40,433 bases of DNA from an uncultured Emergencia sp. Lineage in GTDB: Bacteria > Bacillota > Clostridia > Peptostreptococcales > Anaerovoracaceae. Shown in pieces: positions 15,201 to 23,018 of the stretch (position 1 is its first letter; the number at the start of each line of letters is the position of its first letter). The stretch is from contig CAJFTU010000037.1 in the NCBI GenBank assembly GCA_904420065.1, positions 1-40,433 of the forward strand. Direction: 5' to 3'. A model generated the notes under the pieces. It did not search any database. It was not told where the DNA came from and saw only the letters and a list, made by a program, of their open reading frames with translations. The position numbers and the translations under genes were made by a program.

Positions 15201-15825
15201 GTGTCCCAAGTGCGGGACGGAGATTACCGTCAACCTGAAAGAATTTGTGGATGTGACAGAAAATCCGGAGTATAAGACCCAGATCATGAACGGGCAGTTT
15301 TTTTTGGTGAGGTGCCCAAATTGCGGAGATGAGACCTTGGCCGAATATCCGGTTATGTACATGGATCCTTCCAAAAAGCTGAACGTTTACATGGTTCCGG
15401 ATCATGGAGAGGAGCTTCTTCAGCAGCTGAACAGTTTGGATATACCAGATGCCGAGGTCGATGAAGAAGCGGTCTTCCGTGTGGTAAGAAGCGCAGATCA
15501 ACTGCTGGAAAAGATTCTGATTGCGGACGGCGGCAGAGACGATCGCCTGATCGAGCTTTACAAGGCAGTTATCATTGAGAACATCCGCGAGGAGTGGCCG
15601 GAGGTGAAGCAAAAGGATCTGCTGTACTTCCTTGGGCGGGAGGAAGAGTACTTCATCGCCTGGGGAATAGAGAACGCCAAGGGAGAGCAGATGACCATAA
15701 ATTTGGAGAACGAGCTCTATGAGATCCTGAAAAAGGATTATCTCAGTGCGTTGGCCGTGCCGGCGGGAAAATATGCTGAGGTAGACGAAGAGTGGCTGAA
15801 GGGAAAAGTGAAGATTGAGGCGTAG
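15181..15825 (+). CDS. CpXC-domain protein
   Basis: The protein opens with KCPKCGTEITV (about residues 6-16) and has a second pair in VRCPNCGDETL, so it has two CPxC motifs able to bind one zinc ion. This is the CpXC domain, found in Firmicutes, of unknown function. The remaining 150 residues are acidic and mainly helical, without membrane segments. I chose the ATG at 15181 because a GGTGG ribosome site precedes it; an upstream start would lie deeper within scpB. It overlaps scpB by 20 bases and ends at a bidirectional terminator. Confidence 0.8.
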   Translation: MEREKFKCPKCGTEITVNLKEFVDVTENPEYKTQIMNGQFFLVRCPNCGDETLAEYPVMYMDPSKKLNVYMVPDHGEELLQQLNSLDIPDAEVDEEAVFRVVRSADQLLEKILIADGGRDDRLIELYKAVIIENIREEWPEVKQKDLLYFLGREEEYFIAWGIENAKGEQMTINLENELYEILKKDYLSALAVPAGKYAEVDEEWLKGKVKIEA

Positions 15826-15841
15826 TCACTTATTTATTTAA

Positions 15842-15875
15842 AAAGGATAGCCCTGTATTACAGGGACTATCCTTT
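15842..15875. terminator. Bidirectional terminator between convergent operons
   Basis: AAAGGATAG-CCCTGT and ACAGGG-A-CTATCCTTT form a 15-bp stem with one bulge and a 3-base loop, flanked by A and T runs on both sides. It lies between the rightward CpXC gene and the leftward permease gene and can serve both. Confidence 0.85.
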
Positions 15876-15920
15876 AATTTTCAGATCGTGAAAACTAATT
15901 TGGAGTATCGATAGGTTAAA

Positions 15921-17210
15921 TTAACTTTTAATTAGTTGCTTTTTGTGATCGACTGATTTAGTCAATATGATGTGAAGTGCGCCTGCGCAAAGAACTCCGA
16001 TGACCAGGGCCCATTCGCCTGGCATCAGTTTGGTAACCGCAAAACCAACCGCCCAGGAAAAGAGTCCTTTCCAGTTGAAGCCTTCTCTATATTCGTAATT
16101 TTTAGGGTCACCCTTTTTCAAAATAAAGTAGTCGGCAAGGATTACGCCTGCCAGGGGCGTAAGGGCAGCGCCAAGCAGATCGATGAACAGTGAAAGATGA
16201 TCCAGGATTCCTGCCACGGCAAGAAGAGTTCCTACACATCCGGAAATTAACGTAACTTTTCCTCTGGAAGATTCTTTCAGACCGAACATCATCACCACAT
16301 TGAGACCTGCGCTGTAAGCGTTCAACGTGTTTACAGTCCAGGTGGATAAAATGAGTACGATCATGCCCAACACCGGAATTCCCAAATCACTGAGTACTTC
16401 AGTAATGTCCGGATTTCCGGCAAGACCGGTCAGCAGACAGCCTAAGAATAGAAAACCAACGCCGGCAGGCATAATTCCGAAAAAAGTAGCTTTAAACACA
16501 TCGGCCCGGGTTTTTTGATATCGGGATACATCCGGAGTGAGAATGGAAACTACGGTCATAAAGCTGAAGGTCATAAGCGCCCCGGATAGAATGGACATAT
16601 TATCGTTCTGCCCAATGGAGGAAAGACCTTCTGTACCGTAATCTTTGGCCGCCAGATAGGTTCCGTAGAGTGTCACCAAAATTAAAGCCGGAACGGAAAT
16701 TTTATTCAGTATTTCGAGAGCATGAATGCCATATAAGGCAGTAATCAGCATAACGATTCCCCAGATCAGACTGGATAACCAGACGGGAATATCTATGCCG
16801 CAGATCTGCCTCATCATTTCAGAAAAGGCGGATCCGCAGATATTGTTTTGCAGTCCGTACCAACCCAAAAGTGAAATTGTGAATACAATGCTGACTACGT
16901 ATTGCGTTCCTTTTTTTCCGAATGCAGGAACGGCGGTCATACAAGTAGGACGGCCTAAGTCGGATCCGATTACTCCCATGGCAAACCCGAGCAATACGGT
17001 GAGTACATAGCCTAAAGCGCCTGCGATCAACGCTGAAGAAAGGGACATTTCCGAAACGAGAGTTCCGCCGATAACAAGAGTTGGCACACAGATCATGCCG
17101 CCGGCTGTAATAAAGGCGATGTTGACCCAATTTTTTCGCTCTTCCATAGGAACTGGTTCTAATGCGGTAGTTTCTATAGCACTTCCTTGACTTTTATCTT
17201 TGCTCATCAT
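15921..17210 (-). CDS. NCS1-family permease (cytosine permease/CodB-like)
   Basis: A 429-residue membrane protein with about 12 helices. It shows the NCS1 pattern: a short hydrophilic N-terminus, then PVPMEERKNWVNIAFITAGG leading into helix 1, GSDLGRPTCMTAVPAFGKKG after helix 2, and SILTPDVSRYQKTRADVF near 222-240. NCS1 carriers import nucleobases, hydantoins, allantoin or related N-heterocycles. The start is ATGATG right after the M29-like gene's stop, with AAGGAG inside the end of that gene, so the two are translationally coupled. The operon is read from the sigma-54 promoter at 18299-18315. A heterocyclic or ureide substrate is inferred; the exact compound is not readable. Confidence 0.9.
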   Translation of the reverse strand: MMSKDKSQGSAIETTALEPVPMEERKNWVNIAFITAGGMICVPTLVIGGTLVSEMSLSSALIAGALGYVLTVLLGFAMGVIGSDLGRPTCMTAVPAFGKKGTQYVVSIVFTISLLGWYGLQNNICGSAFSEMMRQICGIDIPVWLSSLIWGIVMLITALYGIHALEILNKISVPALILVTLYGTYLAAKDYGTEGLSSIGQNDNMSILSGALMTFSFMTVVSILTPDVSRYQKTRADVFKATFFGIMPAGVGFLFLGCLLTGLAGNPDITEVLSDLGIPVLGMIVLILSTWTVNTLNAYSAGLNVVMMFGLKESSRGKVTLISGCVGTLLAVAGILDHLSLFIDLLGAALTPLAGVILADYFILKKGDPKNYEYREGFNWKGLFSWAVGFAVTKLMPGEWALVIGVLCAGALHIILTKSVDHKKQLIKS

Positions 17211-18239
17211 TTATCTCCTTATATTTTTAGCCAGCTTAATCAGTTCTTCATCTGCAAGTTGGCCGTTTTTCATGATCAAACGGTCGTCGAACCAAATTGT
17301 GGATCGAGAAGAGGTGCCGTCGCAATGAGAGGCCGCCTGCTGCCCGTATGGCGGCGCATCTTCTGCGGGTACACTGCCTATGCCCCAGGTTGTAACTCCC
17401 CAGCCTCGCTCATCTTCAGGTGTGCTTCCGGAAAAAATTGCGCCAGGATTGAGACCGATGGAAAGGTGAGCGATTTTATACATGTTTGGATCGTTAAACC
17501 CTTTTAAGTAATCAGAAAACCAGTCGGCTGCTTCCGTACCTTTAATAGAGGTAATTCGGCTGTCTTCAACAGTCAGATGCACTCTTTCGCCTTCAATTAC
17601 ACCTCTGTCTGTTAAGGTACCGTCGAATACAAGCTGACCGTTTACAGAACCGAAACGGGGAACGATATTGATACAGCCTGGCATGGTGTGAAATCCAGGG
17701 CCGGCGGCATCTCCGCAATCGACGGCTAAAAAGTGATTGTTGTCGATTGCGAAAACCGCGTTGGTTCCCTTTTCCGTTTCAATCCGAACGGTTCGGCTGT
17801 TTTGAATCATCTCCTTCATTCGCATCATAAGTGGACGCAGGACAGTGGCATCTATACTTCCGATCGTTCGGATAAACACTTCTGGCGTCATCTCTGCTAA
17901 AACCATGTAACGTAATTTTTTGTTTTTTTCCAAGGCGATATCAAAAGGCTTGGAATATAACAGTTGACGTTGGTTAATTTCAATCCAGACATCTGTCTGA
18001 CAAAGTGCCCCGGCAAGCACTTGAACGGGAAGTTCTGTATCTTTGAGCACGCCGTTTCCCTCAGGCGGAAGATTTTCCATGATTATTGGAAAAGCGCCGG
18101 TTTCATAGACGGTTTTTGCAAGATTTTCTGCCATTTTACGATCAGTTTTATGATCACAGGTGATCACTACGGTTTCCCCCGGCTGAACCGATAGCATATC
18201 GTGGATGAGACGATCCGATGCTTTCTGTAAGTTGTTCAT
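17211..18239 (-). CDS. M29/NicX-like metalloenzyme (aminopeptidase or ring-opening dioxygenase family)
   Basis: A 342-residue relative of family M29, which contains thermophilic leucyl aminopeptidases and 2,5-dihydroxypyridine dioxygenase NicX. Typical features are VQPGETVVITCD near the N-terminus, SVNGQLVFDG in mid-protein, KIAHLSIGLNPGA with His258, and ASHCDG with His305 and Asp307, the C-terminal metal ligands. The Glu usually found in the P-x-G-E-V motif is not evident: the region reads IVPRFGSVNG. Genes labelled aminopeptidase in this family are often catabolic enzymes, and the coupling to a nucleobase-type permease favours action on a cyclic nitrogen compound. Starts at ATG with AGAGAGG upstream; it is the first gene behind the sigma-54 promoter. 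Confidence 0.75.
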   Translation of the reverse strand: MNNLQKASDRLIHDMLSVQPGETVVITCDHKTDRKMAENLAKTVYETGAFPIIMENLPPEGNGVLKDTELPVQVLAGALCQTDVWIEINQRQLLYSKPFDIALEKNKKLRYMVLAEMTPEVFIRTIGSIDATVLRPLMMRMKEMIQNSRTVRIETEKGTNAVFAIDNNHFLAVDCGDAAGPGFHTMPGCINIVPRFGSVNGQLVFDGTLTDRGVIEGERVHLTVEDSRITSIKGTEAADWFSDYLKGFNDPNMYKIAHLSIGLNPGAIFSGSTPEDERGWGVTTWGIGSVPAEDAPPYGQQAASHCDGTSSRSTIWFDDRLIMKNGQLADEELIKLAKNIRR

Positions 18240-18298
18240 TTTGTATTCCTCTCTTTTCTGCAGCTGCTGATTTTATGGCCATTTATAAAATACATTTA

Positions 18299-18315
18299 AG
18301 CAAATATTATGCCAA
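18299..18315 (-). promoter_or_regulatory. Sigma-54 promoter for the M29-like/permease operon
   Basis: On the minus strand the sequence is TTGGCATAATATTTGCT: GG at -24 and GC at -12 with exact 12-base phasing and TTGC at the -12 element. The predicted start of transcription is near 18288, about 50 bases before the M29-like ATG. A divergent sigma-54 activator gene lies directly upstream, which makes a chance match unlikely. Confidence 0.85.
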
Positions 18316-18319
18316 TTGA

Positions 18320-18377
18320 TTGAACGGGTGCTTTTCAACGTTTTTTTAATGGTTGCAAAATTACCGGCTTGCAAAAA
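18320..18377. promoter_or_regulatory. Candidate activator-binding sites in the divergent region
   Basis: Between the sigma-54 promoter and the activator gene lie an inverted TTGAA/TTCAA pair (18320-18338) and two TTGCAAAA copies (18353-18360 and 18369-18376) spaced 16 bases apart. Upstream activating sites for sigma-54 activators normally lie at about this distance. Which element is bound is a guess. Confidence 0.35.
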
Positions 18378-18428
18378 TAAAAATAAATTATATAATTATA
18401 TATATTTTTTTTATAAAAGAGAGGCGAT

Positions 18429-19805
18429 ATGCTTAGGGAATCGGCTGGATTTATATTTCAGATGGGTAATTTCTTTGATGAACTCTGTATTACAGATCAG
18501 AATGCGGTAATTCGCTATTATCAAGCCTGTTCAGCAAATGGAGCTTCCTTTTCTGTAGATCAGGCTGTCGGAAGAAAAATCACGGACGTATTTTCTGCCT
18601 TAAATCCAGAATCAAATGAAATCCTTCTCGCCCTTGAAGAGCGAAAGGCAATATGTACTTTTCATGAATATTGCCTTAACTATAAAGGGGAGGCTTATCC
18701 TGGGTATGTAAGTGTTTTTCCCATACACCGGAAAAAGGAGTTTGCAGGGCTTGCCATAGCACTCAAATATTTGACTGCAGATTATCAAAAAGAATTCATT
18801 CAGATACGTGACAATTCTTATCGCAGAAAGCGTTATAATGACGAGTATACCATCGATGATATTATCACCTGTGATCCCAATATGGAACGGCTAAAGGATA
18901 AACTGCGTAAAGTCAGCAAGAAAGATTCGACGGTTTTAATTCGTGGAAATACAGGAACGGGAAAAGAACTCGTTGCTCAAGCACTCCATTATTTGAGCTC
19001 GCGGTCTACCGGACCTTTTATTTCACAAAACTGCTCGGCAATTCCGGAAAACCTGTTGGAGAGCACCCTTTTCGGAACAGAAAAGGGGAGTTTTACCGGA
19101 GCCATTACTAATCAGGGGCTATTGGAGACGGCAGATGGTGGAACACTTTTTCTTGATGAAATCAATTCTATGAGTATGTCCCTTCAAAGCAAAATTTTAA
19201 CAGCAATAGAGAATAAATCAGTTCGTCATCTGGGTGGCCATGAAGATATACGGACTAATGTACGTATTATTGCTGCGATCAATGAAGATCCATTTAAGGC
19301 AATAGAAGAGCACAGACTTCGCAGCGATCTCTTCTATCGTTTGAATGTGGTCAGCCTTCATCTGCCGGATTTAAAAGATCGTCCCGCTGACATCCCCTTT
19401 CTTGCGGAGTACTATATCCGGTATTTTAACGATTTGTTCGATATGAATATTCGAGGCCTTTCTCCGGAAGCTAACCGGGTTCTATGTTGTCATACCTGGC
19501 CGGGTAATGTGAGGGAATTGAGAAATGTCATTGAAGGTGCTTTCAACATTGTAGAAACGGAATGGATTTGTAGAGAAGATCTTCCGGAATACCTTCAGAC
19601 ATTTACAGCAGAAAAGAGACGGAACGAGGAACTGATGGAGCCGAAGACGTACATTCAGTTTCAAGCATGCCTTCAGCAGCTTGAAGAAGAATTCCTTCAG
19701 CGAACTGTCGAAAGATCCCGAACAAAAGCCGAAGCGGCCAAGTTCCTGGGAATTTCACCACAGGCGCTGAACTATAAATTGCATAAACAGGAGAAGGAAG
19801 AGTAA
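18429..19805 (+). CDS. Sigma-54-dependent transcriptional activator (PAS, AAA+, HTH)
   Basis: An enhancer-binding protein of RocR type. Residues about 16-115 form a PAS-like sensor. The AAA+ domain (about 142-375) has Walker A GNTGTGKE (173-180), GSFTGA (220-225, the sigma-54 contact loop with Ser for the common Ala), Walker B GGTLFLDEI and arginine-finger RSDLFYRLNVV. A Fis-type helix-turn-helix ends the protein (SRTKAEAAKFLGISPQALNY). It probably activates the divergent M29-like/permease operon in response to a small ligand sensed by PAS. GAGAGG precedes the ATG. Its own promoter region is extremely A+T-rich. Confidence 0.94.
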   Translation: MLRESAGFIFQMGNFFDELCITDQNAVIRYYQACSANGASFSVDQAVGRKITDVFSALNPESNEILLALEERKAICTFHEYCLNYKGEAYPGYVSVFPIHRKKEFAGLAIALKYLTADYQKEFIQIRDNSYRRKRYNDEYTIDDIITCDPNMERLKDKLRKVSKKDSTVLIRGNTGTGKELVAQALHYLSSRSTGPFISQNCSAIPENLLESTLFGTEKGSFTGAITNQGLLETADGGTLFLDEINSMSMSLQSKILTAIENKSVRHLGGHEDIRTNVRIIAAINEDPFKAIEEHRLRSDLFYRLNVVSLHLPDLKDRPADIPFLAEYYIRYFNDLFDMNIRGLSPEANRVLCCHTWPGNVRELRNVIEGAFNIVETEWICREDLPEYLQTFTAEKRRNEELMEPKTYIQFQACLQQLEEEFLQRTVERSRTKAEAAKFLGISPQALNYKLHKQEKEE

Positions 19806-19904
19806 TTTTGCAGTATAATCGGATGAACTTGCCGGCACATTTTCAGAAAACGCCGATGATCTTGACTTTTTTACGAAAATTGGTCGAATTTGTCCACATA
19901 GACC

Positions 19905-19933
19905 TTGAAAAAGAATGCTTTTACCGATAAAAT
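19905..19933 (+). promoter_or_regulatory. Probable promoter of the shikimate-kinase-like/ABC-F operon
   Basis: TTGAAA (19905-19910), a 17-base spacer and TAAAAT (19928-19933) give a good sigma-70 match, about 140 bases before the GTG start, leaving a long leader. Confidence 0.55.
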
Positions 19934-20006
19934 ATGAGAGCTGCATTACGCTGACCGGTTTTGCTGTGAAAAGAATTTCCGTCACATCGGCCGGCAGAGC
20001 GGGTGA

Positions 20007-20059
20007 AAAAAGCAAACGCTTTTTCTGATCGCGCAGCCCCGTTGCTGCAGATCGATCAG
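20007..20059 (+). promoter_or_regulatory. Two-hairpin leader before the shikimate-kinase-like gene
   Basis: A first hairpin pairs AAAAAGC with GCTTTTT (20007-20024). A second pairs CTGATCG with CGATCAG and, inside it, GCAGC with GCTGC (20025-20059). The second ends 2 bases before the ribosome site region. The first, with its T run, could act as a weak terminator. Regulation is possible but not shown. Confidence 0.35.
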
Positions 20060-20075
20060 CAGAAAGGAGACAGAC

Positions 20076-20597
20076 GTGGAAAATATTATTTTAGTCGGTA
20101 TGCCGGCCTGTGGAAAGAGTACGGTGGGGGTAGTCCTGGCAAAGACGATGAATAAGGGATTTGTCGATACGGATATTTCCATTCAGCAGAGAGAAGGACA
20201 TACTCTGCAGGAGATCATCGATATCCACGGAAACGACTATTTTCATCAGGTAGAGCAGAGTGTTCTGTTGGACTTTGACGGAGAGGACTGCGTCGTTGCC
20301 ACTGGAGGAAGCGCGATTTACTTTGCCGACGCTATGGAAAAATTCAAAGAGCAGGGGAAGGTCGTCTATATCCGCGTTTCCCTAAAAACGATTTTGCGGC
20401 GGCTGAACAATATCAAGACCAGGGGCGTTACCCTGGGAAAGGGGCAGACCATAGAGGATCTCTATGAGGAGAGAACGCCTCTTTACGAGAACCGTTCAGA
20501 CATCATCATCGATGCTGAAGGTCTTTCCATAGAAGAAATTGTAGAAGAGATCATAAGACAAACAGGGGGAGAAGAGAAAAGTGATAGATGTAAATAA
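20076..20597 (+). CDS. aroK: Shikimate kinase-like P-loop kinase
   Basis: A 173-residue kinase of the shikimate-kinase fold. Walker A is GMPACGKST (8-16), the substrate-site Asp pair is in FVDTDISI, the glycine motif is VATGGSAIY and the lid-side motif is LYEERTPLYENRSDIII. In canonical AroK a GE-x-x-FR motif supplies an Arg that binds shikimate; here it reads GNDYFHQVE, so that Arg is His, and the third Gly of GGG is Ser. The lid-side Arg (EERTPLY) is kept. No other aro genes are nearby. It may phosphorylate a different alcohol. Start is GTG, with AAAGGAG upstream. The ABC-F gene overlaps its end by 17 bases. Confidence 0.75.
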   Translation: MENIILVGMPACGKSTVGVVLAKTMNKGFVDTDISIQQREGHTLQEIIDIHGNDYFHQVEQSVLLDFDGEDCVVATGGSAIYFADAMEKFKEQGKVVYIRVSLKTILRRLNNIKTRGVTLGKGQTIEDLYEERTPLYENRSDIIIDAEGLSIEEIVEEIIRQTGGEEKSDRCK

Positions 20598-22176
20598 TGT
20601 CAGTTTGAATTTCAGCGGGCAGACTTTATTTAAAGATGTGGATCTGAAGTTTACGCCGGGCAACTGCTACGGGATTATCGGCGCCAACGGAGCGGGAAAA
20701 TCTACCTTTCTCCGCATTTTATCCGGAGATCTGGAACCGACTACCGGTCACGTTTCCGTGAAGCCGGGCGTCAGGATGTCCGTGTTAAAGCAGGATCACT
20801 TTGCCTTTGACGAGTACACCGTTCTGGATACGGTTATCCAGGGAAATCCGCGGCTCTATGCCATCATGAAAGAAAAGGATGCCATCTATATGAAAGAGGA
20901 CTTTTCCGATGAAGACGGAATCCGCGCGGCGGAGCTGGAAGCGGAGTTTGCCGAGATGGACGGCTGGGAGGCGGAATCTGATGTGAGCCGACTGATTCAG
21001 GGCCTGGGCCTTTCTGAAGATATTCTCTACAGCGAGATGTCTGCTCTGACGGCGAAGGAAAAGGTCAAAGTGCTTCTGGCGCAGGCGCTGTTCGGCAATC
21101 CGGGAATCATCCTTTTGGACGAGCCGACAAATCACCTCGATGTAAAAGCCATAGACTGGCTGGAGGACTTCCTGATGGAATATCCGGGAACGGTTATCGT
21201 CGTATCCCACGACCGTCATTTCCTCAACGCCGTGTGTACCAACATCGTCGATATTGATTACGGAAAGATAAAAATGTATGTGGGAAACTACGAGTTCTGG
21301 TACGCGTCCAGTCAGCTGGTGCAGAAGATGATCCGGGATCAGAACAAAAAGAATGAAGAAAAGATAAAAGAACTGCAGGCGTTTATTCAGCGGTTTTCCG
21401 CCAACAAGTCCAAGTCCAAGCAGGCCACATCCAGGCGAAAGCTGCTGGACAAGCTGACTGTGGAGGAAATGCCGGCTTCTTCAAGACGTTATCCTTTTGT
21501 AGGCTTTAACATGGATCGGGAACCGGGAAAGGACATCCTGATTGTGGAGGGAATTTCCAAGACCATTGATGGAGTAAAGGTTCTCGACAATTTGTCCTTC
21601 CGGGTCAACAAGGGCGATAAAATCGCCTTTGTCGGAGAAAACGAGATTGCCAATACCACTCTGTTCAAGATCATTATGGGTGAAATGGAACCGGATGAAG
21701 GGGAGTATAAGTGGGGTGTTACCATCACCAAATCCTATTTTCCTATGGACAATTCGGCTTACTTTAACGGGTGCAGTCTGAATTTGGTCCAGTGGCTCAG
21801 CCAATACACTCCGGAGACTACGGAGAGCTTCATGCGGGGCTTTCTCGGCCGAATGCTGTTTTCCGGAGACGACGTCTACAAGGAAGTACAGGTTTTATCC
21901 GGTGGAGAAAAGGTCAGATGCATGCTGTCCAGGATGATGCTGTACGGATCCAACGTATTGGTTTTGGATCAGCCGACGAACCATCTCGATCTGGAATCCA
22001 TTACGGCGCTCAATGAGGGGCTGAAGAACTTCAAGGGCAATATTCTCTTCGCTTCCCACGATCACGAATTTATTCAGACCATCGCCAACCGCATCATAGA
22101 GATCAAATCTGACGGAACGGCTGCGGACAGACTCTGCACCTACGACGAGTACGTGGAAGAGACTAAACGAGGATAA
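20581..22176 (+). CDS. ABC-F family ATPase (YbiT/YkpA-like)
   Basis: A 531-residue soluble protein with two ABC domains and a charged linker (about 245-310), as in ribosome-associated ABC-F factors. Domain 1 has Walker A GANGAGKST and Walker B IILLDEPTNHLD but the signature reads LTAKEKVKV. Domain 2 has a perfect signature, LSGGEKVR, but Walker A is GENEIANTT (no Lys) and Walker B is VLDQPTNHLD (Gln for the catalytic Glu). So one composite nucleotide site is canonical and the other is degenerate. ABC-F proteins regulate or rescue translating ribosomes; some give antibiotic resistance. The GTG start lies inside the upstream kinase gene. It ends at a strong terminator. Confidence 0.92.
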   Translation: MIDVNNVSLNFSGQTLFKDVDLKFTPGNCYGIIGANGAGKSTFLRILSGDLEPTTGHVSVKPGVRMSVLKQDHFAFDEYTVLDTVIQGNPRLYAIMKEKDAIYMKEDFSDEDGIRAAELEAEFAEMDGWEAESDVSRLIQGLGLSEDILYSEMSALTAKEKVKVLLAQALFGNPGIILLDEPTNHLDVKAIDWLEDFLMEYPGTVIVVSHDRHFLNAVCTNIVDIDYGKIKMYVGNYEFWYASSQLVQKMIRDQNKKNEEKIKELQAFIQRFSANKSKSKQATSRRKLLDKLTVEEMPASSRRYPFVGFNMDREPGKDILIVEGISKTIDGVKVLDNLSFRVNKGDKIAFVGENEIANTTLFKIIMGEMEPDEGEYKWGVTITKSYFPMDNSAYFNGCSLNLVQWLSQYTPETTESFMRGFLGRMLFSGDDVYKEVQVLSGGEKVRCMLSRMMLYGSNVLVLDQPTNHLDLESITALNEGLKNFKGNILFASHDHEFIQTIANRIIEIKSDGTAADRLCTYDEYVEETKRG

Positions 22177-22194
22177 AGAAAACGAGTATGAAAT

Positions 22195-22240
22195 GGGACT
22201 GCTCTCAGACCGTTTGGTCTGGCGGCAGTCCCGTCTGTTT
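22195..22240. terminator. Bidirectional terminator between ABC-F and PNPOx-like genes
   Basis: GGGACTGC pairs with GCAGTCCC, enclosing CAGACC/GGTCTG with a 4-base loop, and a T-rich run follows. The genes on both sides converge here. Confidence 0.85.
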
Positions 22241-22734
22241 TATTTTTGTTTTTCCCGAACCAGCTCGATAGCTTCTTTTCCGGTCATGTGATCGATAGCG
22301 AGTTCGATCATGCACAGCGGATTCCATTCTTTCTCGATGGCGCTGTTCAGACCCTCTTCCGTATCGTCAGGCGCGTATTTTTTCCCCAGTATTTCGATGG
22401 CCTTTCGCTTTTCCGCATCGTCTTCTATGAATCTGGCATTTCCGAAGACGATTACGCTGCGAAAGTAAGTGGTGTATTCTTCCGGAACGATCTTATCCTG
22501 ATCGATTACGCAGAAGGACGCCTTGCTGCTGTTCCTGATGGCGTCGATCTTGTGTCCGCTTTTGGCGGAGTGGAAGAAGATTCGGCCGTCGCTGTAGACG
22601 TAGCTGATGGGAACGGCATAGGGATAGCCTTCGTCTCCCGAAAGGGCCAGCACGCCGGAAGTACCTTTCTGCAGGACTGCGATACATTCTTCTTCGGATA
22701 AAAGCTGTTTTTTGCGGCGCATTTCTCTGAACAT
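22240..22734 (-). CDS. Pyridoxamine 5'-phosphate oxidase-like flavin protein
   Basis: A small split-barrel flavin-binding protein, here of the NimA/PNPOx-like group. It shows VLQKGTSGVLALSGDEGYPYAVPISYVY, the strand pattern that cradles FMN, then GRIFFHSAKSGHKIDAIRN and KASFCVID. Members reduce flavins, nitro compounds or bind haem; function cannot be told. I start at 22734 because GGGAGG lies at correct spacing before that ATG; a start 36 bases earlier lacks a ribosome site. It is monocistronic and convergent to the ABC-F gene. Confidence 0.85.
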   Translation of the reverse strand: MFREMRRKKQLLSEEECIAVLQKGTSGVLALSGDEGYPYAVPISYVYSDGRIFFHSAKSGHKIDAIRNSSKASFCVIDQDKIVPEEYTTYFRSVIVFGNARFIEDDAEKRKAIEILGKKYAPDDTEEGLNSAIEKEWNPLCMIELAIDHMTGKEAIELVREKQK

Positions 22735-22909
22735 GTTAAAACCTCCCTTGAACTGGAATTGTGATTTCACCTGGATTTATTATACTATCGCAGAGGCGGC
22801 TTGTCATGTTTTTTCTGCTTTTCCGGATCGATGGGCAGAGAGATATATTATACAGCCTTTTTTCCCTGTGTGCGACCGTGGGATAAGCGTTAACTTTTCG
22901 TAAATAATC

Positions 22910-22938
22910 TTGAAGTAAAACTTGCCATAGCTTATAAT
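22910..22938 (+). promoter_or_regulatory. Promoter of the xpaC-telA operon
   Basis: TTGAAG (22910-22915), a 17-base spacer and a perfect TATAAT (22933-22938) lie 80 bases before the xpaC ATG. The leader ends in a GGAG ribosome site. Confidence 0.75.
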
Positions 22939-23018
22939 AAATTCATACGGCGGGATCGGGGCCAAACAGAGAATTTGGCTGTTTCCGGCATAAATCATAC
23001 CGATCAGGAGAGAGTAGA

